Of a DNA stretch of 40,978 bases, positions 15,667-22,748 are shown piece by piece. Made by a program: the position numbers and the translations under genes. The stretch comes from an uncultured Porphyromonadaceae bacterium (GTDB lineage: Bacteria > Bacteroidota > Bacteroidia > Bacteroidales > Muribaculaceae). Below the pieces are notes generated by a model. It saw nothing but the letters and a program-made list of their open reading frames with translations, was not told the DNA's origin and did no database searches. Each line of letters opens with the position of its first letter. The stretch's first letter is position 1. The stretch spans positions 1 through 40,978 of the forward strand of contig CAMCDS010000020.1 of assembly GCA_945873625.1 (NCBI GenBank). The letters are read 5' to 3'.

Positions 15667-17787
15667 ATGGAAGCGAAAGAGATAAAATCACAGATGATGA
15701 AGTTGTGGAAGGATACTTTTCATGACAGCGATGATTACATATCAATGGTGTTTGACAATTATTTCTCTGCCGAGATTGTGGAATATGAAGAGCGCGATGG
15801 TGAGATTGTTGCGGCTATGATGGCGGTTCCGTATCACTTTGGTTATAAGAGTAGGTTTCGCAGTTGCGGTGAACAATATACGTTGTGTGATTCTGATTCG
15901 TCTTCAATGAATTTGCAAAACGGATTCGCTGGTATTTGTGATTCTTCATCCGCAGATGTGTGTGATTGTAATTATAAAGATTCGGATTCGAATGAGTCAG
16001 TGGTGTGTGAAAATCATTCAGTGAATATGGATTGTTATAACGGTGATGATTTCGCTACTGCTTCGGATGATTCGAAGGATTGTGGAGGTGGTCATACAGA
16101 AGAGGGTGAGGATTTGCAGGGATACGTAAATGGGCTGTATCTGTGCGGCCTTGCAACAAAACCTGAATATCGGGGAGAGGGGATTATGTCTCAGTTGATT
16201 GAGCGGATAAGCGTAAAGGCTTCAAGGATGGGGTATGCCTTTATATTTCTGATTCCGGCGTCGAATAGTCTGCGGTTGTATTATTCCGATAGGGGATATT
16301 TAGACTCGTTTCCTTATTATAAATTGAATTACGTTGCCGAGAATAAGTTTTGTGATTCGATTATTAATATTAGTTCTGATATACAAGTGTCTTCTGTAGA
16401 TGATTATTCAAATAGTAGTTCGGATAATGAGAATTGCTCTGTTGATAAGTTTCTGTTAAGTTATTCAAAAGATTCGAATACTACTTATGTGAGTATTAAG
16501 TATATACTTTCATGCGTATTGCAAATTTGTGGCTTTTATGAAAGTCGTAAGGTTTCTAATGTTTTGCACTTGCTTTCAGATAATATCATAAAGTATGTTT
16601 TAGATAGATTGTCTTTATTTCTATCTTATACAGAGAATGAATGTTCGTTAAATGGCGGTATGAAGCTATTACATTCTGCGAATGATTATCTGATGATTAT
16701 AAAAGATTGTTTGGATTCTTGTGGGGATATTATTATTGGTATTTTAGATAATCGTTTGTGTGTTTCGGTGGATTGTATGTCTGATTTAATTGCTCGTGAA
16801 AATTCTAATGACTTAAATTATATAATACAAAATAGTAAGAATAATCCGAAAAATTTGGAGTCGGACTATAAAAATAAATGTTCGCTTAGTGATTGCGATA
16901 TTTGGAATGAAATAGTTTCGAGTTATTTTAAAGATATTACGGATATATCTTCAAAAAGTGATTCCGATAATATTATAGAAACATATAGTAATATTGTAGG
17001 TTGCCTATTGCACGGAGATATAATTATTGATAGCGCTGCGTTTCTGTATGGTGATTCGGATGATGGGTCAGTGATAATTAAAGATATTATATTTAAATCT
17101 ACCGACCAATTTAATTCATTGATGACGTCCGTCCAGAAGCTGAAGCCCGGCAGGGGGATTCGACTCTTCGCGCCAGCTTCGATGGCTTCCGGATTGGATA
17201 AGAAACTTCCGAAGGCTGATTTTTATGGTATGTTGAGGCCCGCTAACGTGGTCGAGATTCTAAAAATGCTGTGTCTCTGTGCGGATATTCCCGAATTTTC
17301 GACTCTCGTGTCGTTTGATATAAATCAGTTTGATGAGCTAATTGAGGAATTAAGTGCAATATGTGTGCACGATTCATCTATTAAGATTAATATTGGTTCG
17401 TCGGGGAGTGGTTGTGAATGGCAATATGATAATTTTATAAAAGCGTCAGATGGCATAAATTGTGTCTCAAGAGAGGTCAAGAACATGCTGGCGCAAGCCG
17501 GGGTATGCAGTATTTACATTTCGCTGTATATCAGACCAGGATATCTTGTAATGAAGATTACGGACATTGATAAAGTAATTGTTGTATCATCTCCTGAGGT
17601 AGATGTTGATTTTAATAGTATCGATTTCTGTAATCTTTTAAATACGAGCGAGGGCTCATCGAAGGTTGCGATCTCTCTCCACGACTTATTCACTTTCCTT
17701 TTCAGTAGGGTAAAGTCGAAGCAGGGTATAGATAGGTTTATAGATATTCCGGCTTTGACCACAGGCATATCCCTGATGCTGGATTAG
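15667..17787 (+). CDS. GNAT-like acetyltransferase greatly enlarged by AT-rich, Asp/Ser/Asn/Cys-rich insertions
   Basis: 706 residues from the ATG at 15667; a TTG two codons earlier is possible. The first 60 residues (LWKDTFHDSDDYISMVF, VAAMMAVPYHFGY) and residues 158-220 (LYLCGLATKPEYRGEGIMSQ, then FLIPASNSLRLYYSDRGY) resemble the N-terminal half of a Bacteroidota GNAT family of about 380 residues. RGEG (169-172) fits the acetyl-CoA pyrophosphate loop. Between these parts sits about 90 residues of low-complexity sequence full of Asp-Ser, Asn and Cys (for example VCDCNYKDSDSNESVVC). A larger region of the same character fills about 225-475. More conserved-looking, GC-richer DNA returns at about 17120-17240 (KLKPGRGIRLFAPASMASG) and at the C-terminus. 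Codon use is far more AT-rich than neighbours. There is no frameshift. Function is unknown, and activity is uncertain. Confidence 0.7.
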   Translation: MEAKEIKSQMMKLWKDTFHDSDDYISMVFDNYFSAEIVEYEERDGEIVAAMMAVPYHFGYKSRFRSCGEQYTLCDSDSSSMNLQNGFAGICDSSSADVCDCNYKDSDSNESVVCENHSVNMDCYNGDDFATASDDSKDCGGGHTEEGEDLQGYVNGLYLCGLATKPEYRGEGIMSQLIERISVKASRMGYAFIFLIPASNSLRLYYSDRGYLDSFPYYKLNYVAENKFCDSIINISSDIQVSSVDDYSNSSSDNENCSVDKFLLSYSKDSNTTYVSIKYILSCVLQICGFYESRKVSNVLHLLSDNIIKYVLDRLSLFLSYTENECSLNGGMKLLHSANDYLMIIKDCLDSCGDIIIGILDNRLCVSVDCMSDLIARENSNDLNYIIQNSKNNPKNLESDYKNKCSLSDCDIWNEIVSSYFKDITDISSKSDSDNIIETYSNIVGCLLHGDIIIDSAAFLYGDSDDGSVIIKDIIFKSTDQFNSLMTSVQKLKPGRGIRLFAPASMASGLDKKLPKADFYGMLRPANVVEILKMLCLCADIPEFSTLVSFDINQFDELIEELSAICVHDSSIKINIGSSGSGCEWQYDNFIKASDGINCVSREVKNMLAQAGVCSIYISLYIRPGYLVMKITDIDKVIVVSSPEVDVDFNSIDFCNLLNTSEGSSKVAISLHDLFTFLFSRVKSKQGIDRFIDIPALTTGISLMLD

Positions 17788-18703
17788 AATCATATTTGTA
17801 ATCTACATTATTGCTAATGTAATCACCATTTTGGATTTATGTAAATAATATAATTATTGTTTACGTATGTTTATTCGTGGTTTATATAGCTTTTGCAAAA
17901 TTTAATTCCTTGTTTAGTGGTAATTATTTTTCTGAAAACTGAATGAGATTCCCTCTTTAAGTGCTATTGTTCTAAGAGGCAGGGGATTAACCTCGGAAAT
18001 GCATGAAATAGGTTTATGAGGTTCTGAAATTTATTTTCCTTCCGGTGATTGTACGTGAATATTGCGCTCTCGATTATTAGACTTGGAATTTAGCAGTGCA
18101 CTCTCGAATTTGTCTGCGGCCACAAGTTTGTGATGTGGCAGCCCGGGCCGGAGTGTCTCCTCTGTTGGGCGTGTCTCGATGTCCGTTGAGATATGTCCCG
18201 GTGGTGGTGCTGATTCTCGTTGGTCGATTTTTAACCTGCCGTTGCTGATGTTATCGGCAGGAGGTGCTGTTTGCAAACTATTCTTTATGTTTGTAAATGT
18301 TGCATTTGTAACTCGGTGGAATTCTCAATAGTCATTCAGCTATGCAAACGGTATTCCTGAGTCGTTTGTGTTTTTGGTGTTATGTTGCGTTGGTGAATTT
18401 GGAATAGCATACTCTTTGTGTTTGTTATCTTTAGTCGTTTTATTTCATTTGTATAATCTGTAATTCGCATATATTAAAGTATATACGCTAAAAACTCTAA
18501 TCTTTGATTTAAATATTAGGGCGATTGTTGCCGCTTTTGTCGGCGCTGTGTCGAAATGCAATATATAGTGCCTTGGTTATCAATAGATATGCCCATATAA
18601 CTTAAATAGATGCTTTATTTAATTTGATGTCGTGTTTCCAGTTTACGACGCGCTGTTTACTTTCGTGTTTAAAATTCTAAACTCAAAAATTCGCCTTTAA
18701 AAA
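17788..18703. other. 916-nt AT-rich spacer without a recognisable gene
   Basis: Both strands were read. The only sizeable ORF (18031-18276, minus, 81 codons) has no family resemblance and no promoter. Small inverted repeats are present: CCTCTT/AAGAGG at 17952-17979 and CCTGCCG/CGGCAGG at 18235-18261. Neither has a T-run that would make it a clear terminator. The base composition matches the preceding AT-rich gene, so the spacer belongs to the same anomalous segment. Confidence 0.6.
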
Positions 18704-18735
18704 TTTGCAGTTTGCAATTTTATTGTTACATTTGC
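18704..18735 (+). promoter_or_regulatory. promoter of the HTH regulator gene
   Basis: TTTG (18704-18707), 19-nt spacer, TACATTTGC (18727-18735): a perfect TAnnTTTG -7 element with good spacing, giving a leader of about 27 nt before the ATG at 18768. Confidence 0.7.
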
Positions 18736-18767
18736 ATTCTGAAAACTAACGTGAAAATCTACCCGAA

Positions 18768-19274
18768 ATGGAACAAAATGTAGCCACTCGTCTAAAACTC
18801 TTCATGGATAATCAGGGTCTCTCCCACTCCCAGTTCGCCGATCGGTCGTCCATTCCGCGCCCTACGCTCTCCCAGCTTCTCTCCGGCCGCAATAAGAAGA
18901 TCAGTGATGTGCTGGTGGGTCAGATTCATCGGGCGTTTCCTCAGCTCTCTGTGCTCTGGCTTCTCTTCGGCGAGGGCGAGATGCTCATTGCCAATTCCGA
19001 GGCGGCTCTTAATGGAGGCGATTCAATCTCCGACGATTCTATATTCGCGCCCGATTCCACGGCAGATTTCGCAGAACGGCAGGAAACTGCGTTAGAATTG
19101 CCGCAAAATGATGCGCAAGTATCAAATGGTAAACAAGTTAATCCCCTAAAAGAAACAGTAGATTTTAACTGTCAGATAATTGAAAAGGCTAAAAATCCTC
19201 GAAAAGTAATACAAATAACGGTGTATTACGACGACTCAACATTTGAAACTTTTTTGCCCGAAAGGAATCAGTAA
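18768..19274 (+). CDS. XRE-type helix-turn-helix DNA-binding protein
   Basis: 168 residues. An N-terminal HTH of the Cro/CI type spans about 5-70 (RLKLFMDNQGLSHSQFADRS, TLSQLLSGRNKKISDVLVGQ), ending in WLLFGEGEML, a signature I associate with Bacteroidota phage-repressor-like regulators ('...LNPDWLLTGEGEML'). The middle (75-135) is acidic and probably disordered. The last 35 residues (NPRKVIQITVYYDDSTFETF) look like a small beta-rich module. It is monocistronic with its own promoter, 1 kb from any upstream gene. It could be a cellular regulator or an orphan phage-type repressor; its target is not evident. Codons are GC-richer at the 5' end than at the 3' end. Confidence 0.78.
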   Translation: MEQNVATRLKLFMDNQGLSHSQFADRSSIPRPTLSQLLSGRNKKISDVLVGQIHRAFPQLSVLWLLFGEGEMLIANSEAALNGGDSISDDSIFAPDSTADFAERQETALELPQNDAQVSNGKQVNPLKETVDFNCQIIEKAKNPRKVIQITVYYDDSTFETFLPERNQ

Positions 19275-19884
19275 GTAGGGTAAATTGTATTTGCTAATAT
19301 CCGTAATGATATAGCGTAAGTGTTTGGTAAATCATATCTAATAATTCATTATTGATTAATGAATACTGAGTATGATTGAGCGTTAATTTTCTTCCCTGTT
19401 TATTTTCTCCCTTTGCCGGAGTCGAAGTAATACGCGAGCGGCGCAGACTTAATGTCCTTGGCTTTCTCTTTGTGTGAATCGTGTCTCTTCTCTCCCCAAT
19501 GCCCCAACAGACCTTTGTCGGGATGGCCATCTAATTGATTTATTCCCGCAGCTTCTTCCGCAAGATTCTAACCTTTCCTTTCTCCCGGGCGTTTTATTCA
19601 TAGATTCGGCGTGCGTTGCCATGAGTGCGGGTGATGCTGCGAGATCGGTATATCGCCGGCTATTCGTGGCTGCCCTCACTTATATATAAGAGTGCTCCTA
19701 TATATAAGGTGTGGAATGTCTGATTCGCGAGATTATCATATTTCAGAATCTCCGGATAGAATATCGTAATTTTAGAATCTCGCGTATTTCCTGTTTTGCA
19801 TCCTTTTTTCGCTCTGCTGCGGCGCCGGATTGATTACGAAACTATTTTGTGGTTATATTTCTTTATTTCTCTATTGATACCGCT
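19275..19884. other. 610-nt spacer with palindromes upstream of the DUF389 gene
   Basis: No gene is supported; a 71-codon ORF at 19474-19689 has no family likeness. Notable are a 12-bp palindrome CTTATATATAAG at 19679-19690, echoed by CTATATATAAG at about 19708-19718, a 9-bp inverted repeat CGCGAGATT (19726-19734) / AATCTCGCG (19776-19784), and an extra AGAATCTC copy at 19745-19752. These repeated sites could be operators for the downstream gene. No convincing TAnnTTTG promoter was found. Confidence 0.5.
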
Positions 19885-21273
19885 ATGACATCTAAGATTG
19901 CACCCTTCTTCAGGACTCTGTTCGCTGACTTCAAAAGTTACCTGAACGTCGCCAACGATATGGAGTCGCAGACCGACGCTGAATCCGCCATCCGTTCGGG
20001 AGTATCGTTCAAAGGTAGTCAACTCCTGGTTTTGATATTTGCAATATTCATTGCGTCGCTCGGACTTAATACCGACAGTGTCCCCGTAATCATCGGCGCC
20101 ATGCTTATCTCTCCGCTGATGGGACCGATTATCGGCATGGGGCTTGCCATCGGCATTCAGGATTACGAGTTGCTCAAGCGCGGACTGAAGAATATAGTGA
20201 TGGCCGTGGTTGGGTCGTTGCTTGCATCGGCTCTCTATTTTCTTATCTCTCCCCAATACGAGGGATCGAGTCAGCTGCTTGCGCGCACCTCGCCCACCAT
20301 CTACGATGTCTTCATCGCCCTCTTTGGCGGAGCAGCCGGCATCATCAGCATTGCCTGCCGCAACAAGGGACAGGTGATGCCCGGTGTCGCTATAGCCACT
20401 TCGCTCATGCCTCCGCTCTGCACGGCAGGCTATGGAATAGCCACATTACAGGGTAAATTCTTTTTCGGCGCATTATATCTTTTCTTTACGAATATGATAT
20501 TCATATTTGTCGCAAGCTGGGTAGGTGTCAAGCTAATGGGTTACAAAAAAGTTGTCTATCAGGATGCGAAAAGATATTCCAAAGTCAAGACAATAGTATA
20601 TACGATAGTTGTGCTGACCATTGGATGCAGTGTTTACCTTACGGTGCAGATGATCAACAAAAGTGTCTTTCTCGAAAAGGCCTCTGATTTCGTCGAAACT
20701 CAGATGATATTCCCAAATACTCAGGTGCTTAACCATAATGAATACATCAAGGACGGCAAGCGCTACATCGACGTTACCCTCATCGGCGAGTCGCTGCCGA
20801 AAGACTCCCTGCAGCTTGCCATGATGAACCGCCTCGACTCCGTCGGACTTGGAGGAACCGTGCTCAACATCAAGCAGGGATTCGCTCTTACAGCCGGTCA
20901 GGTCGACGATATGCAGAATTTCCAGAGTTTTTACGCATTGATGCAACAGCAGATTGCGGACAGGCAAGACGAAATCGACAGTCTGAAATACGAATTGAAA
21001 TACGCTTCATCTTACTCTGTTTACAGCAAAAAGATTGCTCCGGAAGTCAAGGTGCTCTTCCCTTCGGTGCGCGACATAGCCATGTCGGAGATGGTGGCCA
21101 CGTCTACTTCTACGGGCGATTGCGACACGGTGAGCATGGTTTTCGTCAACGCTCCCAGCGGACTTAAAGAGGCCGAGAGGCGCAAGCTGCGCGAGTTTGT
21201 CGGCGTGCGTCTCGATCGCGCCAACGTCCACGTAGCCGTCAATCCCCAGGGCTTCCCCTGGCCGTCGCGTTGA
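19885..21273 (+). CDS. DUF389-family integral membrane protein
   Basis: 462 residues from the ATG at 19885 (MTSKIAPFFRTLFADF), preferred over an in-frame start 36 nt upstream. After a cytoplasmic N-terminus, residues about 40-260 contain five or six hydrophobic segments with the DUF389 hallmark VPVIIGAMLISPLMGPIIGM and, later, GVAIATSLMPPLCTAGYGIA. The C-terminal 200 residues form a soluble domain with a short helical stretch rich in Gln/Asp/Glu (near 345-375) that may be a coiled coil. The family is widespread and its function is unknown; a transport role is often assumed from the membrane topology. It is followed 225 nt later by ddl, which has its own promoter. Confidence 0.86.
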   Translation: MTSKIAPFFRTLFADFKSYLNVANDMESQTDAESAIRSGVSFKGSQLLVLIFAIFIASLGLNTDSVPVIIGAMLISPLMGPIIGMGLAIGIQDYELLKRGLKNIVMAVVGSLLASALYFLISPQYEGSSQLLARTSPTIYDVFIALFGGAAGIISIACRNKGQVMPGVAIATSLMPPLCTAGYGIATLQGKFFFGALYLFFTNMIFIFVASWVGVKLMGYKKVVYQDAKRYSKVKTIVYTIVVLTIGCSVYLTVQMINKSVFLEKASDFVETQMIFPNTQVLNHNEYIKDGKRYIDVTLIGESLPKDSLQLAMMNRLDSVGLGGTVLNIKQGFALTAGQVDDMQNFQSFYALMQQQIADRQDEIDSLKYELKYASSYSVYSKKIAPEVKVLFPSVRDIAMSEMVATSTSTGDCDTVSMVFVNAPSGLKEAERRKLREFVGVRLDRANVHVAVNPQGFPWPSR

Positions 21274-21368
21274 GTGCGCCCCCCTTTGCGGCTGATGGAT
21301 TCCGACGCCGATTCTGCCAGTGCCTGATATGCCGCGCAGGCAAGAAATGAAGTCGCCACTCTCAAACA

Positions 21369-21401
21369 TTTGGTAACTTAATCATTTTTTTCTAATTTTG
21401 C
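21369..21401 (+). promoter_or_regulatory. promoter of the ddl-ileS operon
   Basis: TTTG (21369-21372), 20-nt spacer, TAATTTTGC (21393-21401), a perfect Bacteroidota match. Transcription should begin near 21408, so the 5' UTR is about 90 nt and almost entirely occupied by the structured element at 21421-21491. Confidence 0.75.
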
Positions 21402-21420
21402 ACATTAATTTATATAGAGG

Positions 21421-21491
21421 CTTCCCGCGACAGCCCGAAGGGCGTCGCCGCAAGGGCGGCTCTGCACGGAGACTCCGGGGCAGGCGGGAGG
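21421..21491 (+). ncRNA. candidate cis-regulatory RNA: four-way junction in the ddl 5' UTR
   Basis: Complementary arms account for nearly every base. P1 pairs 21421-21428 with 21484-21491 (CTTCCCGC/GCGGGAGG, one G-U). P2 pairs GAC and GCCC (21429-21436, one bulged A) with GGGCGTC (21440-21446), loop GAA. P3 pairs GCCGC (21447-21451) with GCGGC (21456-21460). P4 pairs CTGC/GCAG (21462-21465, 21480-21483) and CGGA/TCCG (21467-21470, 21474-21477). The helices abut with only one unpaired base at the junction. The 3' strand of P1 contains GGGAGG, a Shine-Dalgarno-like sequence 6 nt before the ddl ATG, and is followed by five T. This suggests translational or attenuation control. I do not match it to a known RNA class, and the fold is from hand pairing only. 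Confidence 0.55.
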
Positions 21492-21497
21492 TTTTTA

Positions 21498-22718
21498 ATG
21501 TGCGATATGAAGACAAACGTAGCAGTGTTTTTCGGCGGCCGCAGTGTGGAGCATGAGATTTCTGTCATTTCCGCCCTGCAGGCCATCAACGCTTTCGACA
21601 GCGAGAAATACAACATCATCCCCATCTATATCACCAAGCAGGGACGCTGGTTCACCGGCCCCGAACTGCTTGAAATCCGCAACTACCGCGACATGAAAGG
21701 ACTCACCGAGCGGTGCACCGAGGTGTTCATGCGCCCCGAATACGGCGACTATAACCTCTACAAGGCCAAGAGCGGCCTTTTCAGCTCCAAGAGCCCTGTG
21801 GTCGACGAGATTCATGTGGTGGTGCCCGTGCTTCACGGCACCAACGGCGAAGACGGCATCTTCGAGGGTCTTCTCGACACTATCGGCATCCCCTACGCCG
21901 GATGCAACACCCTCTCGTCGGCCAACGGCATGGATAAGATAACGATGAAGATGATACTCCGTGAGTGCGGCATCCCGGTGGTCGACTATGTATGGTTCAC
22001 CGACAAGGAATGGTTCTCGCGCCGCGACTCCATCATAGAGGAGGTGGAAAGCAAGCTCGGCTATCCCGTCATCGTGAAGCCCGCCAACCTCGGTTCGAGC
22101 GTCGGCATCGGCAAGGCCACCGACCGCGAGTCGCTCATTGCCAAAATCGACAACGCCGAGCAGTTCTCGCAGCGTCTCATCGTGGAGCACTGCATAGAGC
22201 AGCTTCAGGAAATCAACTGTTCGGTGCTCGGCGACGCCGACGACCATCAGTCGTCGGTGCTTGAAGAGCCCATCAAGACAGGCGACATCCTCTCATACGA
22301 AGACAAATACATGGGCGGAAGCAAGGGAAGCGCCGGAATGCAGAACAGCGACAAGCGCATCCCCGCCGAGCTCCCCGCCGACGTTACAGAGAAAATACGC
22401 CATATAGCCGGCGAGACGTTCCGGGTGCTTTCGTGCCACGGCGTCAGCCGCGTCGACGTCATGGTCGACAGAAAAGACGGCGCCGTCTATGTCAACGAAA
22501 TCAACACCATCCCCGGCTCCCTCTCCTTCTATCTCTGGGAGGCCTCGGGCATCAGCTTCACTGAGCTCATGGACAGGCTCGTGGCCCTCGCACTCAAGCG
22601 CAAACGCGAGACCGACCGCAAGACGTTTACCTACGACGCCAACATCTTCGCTATGGGCGGCGGCGTGAAGGGCGGCACCAAGGGGGGGCTCAAAGGTGGC
22701 AAATTCGGTAGAAAATAA
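21498..22718 (+). CDS. ddl: D-alanine--D-alanine ligase
   Basis: 406 residues. It makes D-Ala-D-Ala for peptidoglycan precursors from two D-Ala and ATP in the cytoplasm. The ATP-grasp signatures are visible: VAVFFGGRSVEHEISVISA near the N-terminus, HGTNGEDGIFEGLLDTIGIP, the ATP-binding VIVKPANLGSSVGIGKA, the omega-loop region SYEDKYMGG and the metal-binding VNEINTIPGSLSFYLWEA. The loop has Ddl-like tyrosine/lysine residues rather than a Van-type D-Ala-D-Lac pattern. The ATG at 21498 is preceded by GGGAGG at 6-nt spacing; an alternative ATG at 21507 exists. Unusual is a 20-residue Gly/Lys-rich tail (GGGVKGGTKGGLKGGKFGRK). It is the first gene of an operon with ileS (30-nt gap). Confidence 0.93.
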   Translation: MCDMKTNVAVFFGGRSVEHEISVISALQAINAFDSEKYNIIPIYITKQGRWFTGPELLEIRNYRDMKGLTERCTEVFMRPEYGDYNLYKAKSGLFSSKSPVVDEIHVVVPVLHGTNGEDGIFEGLLDTIGIPYAGCNTLSSANGMDKITMKMILRECGIPVVDYVWFTDKEWFSRRDSIIEEVESKLGYPVIVKPANLGSSVGIGKATDRESLIAKIDNAEQFSQRLIVEHCIEQLQEINCSVLGDADDHQSSVLEEPIKTGDILSYEDKYMGGSKGSAGMQNSDKRIPAELPADVTEKIRHIAGETFRVLSCHGVSRVDVMVDRKDGAVYVNEINTIPGSLSFYLWEASGISFTELMDRLVALALKRKRETDRKTFTYDANIFAMGGGVKGGTKGGLKGGKFGRK

Positions 22719-22748
22719 GTTTTGACTTGCAGACAGTTAAAAAGTAAG

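Noticed and set aside
18031..18276. 81-codon minus-strand ORF in the AT-rich spacer
   Set aside because: No family resemblance, no promoter, and composition like the surrounding noncoding sequence.
18768..19274. Phage repressor marking a prophage
   Set aside because: No integrase, structural or lysis genes, and no att-like repeats near it.
19474..19689. 71-codon plus-strand ORF upstream of DUF389
   Set aside because: No recognisable domain and irregular codon use; it ends in the palindromic cluster.
21421..21491. Cloverleaf could be a tRNA or tRNA-like gene
   Set aside because: Loops are GAA, AAGG and GAC; there is no 7-nt anticodon loop, no TTCRA T-loop and no D-loop signature, and it sits directly between a promoter and a start codon.
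21498..22718. Van-type D-Ala-D-Lac ligase (vancomycin resistance)
   Set aside because: The omega-loop region reads SYEDKYMGG as in ordinary Ddl enzymes, and there are no vanH/vanX-like neighbours.
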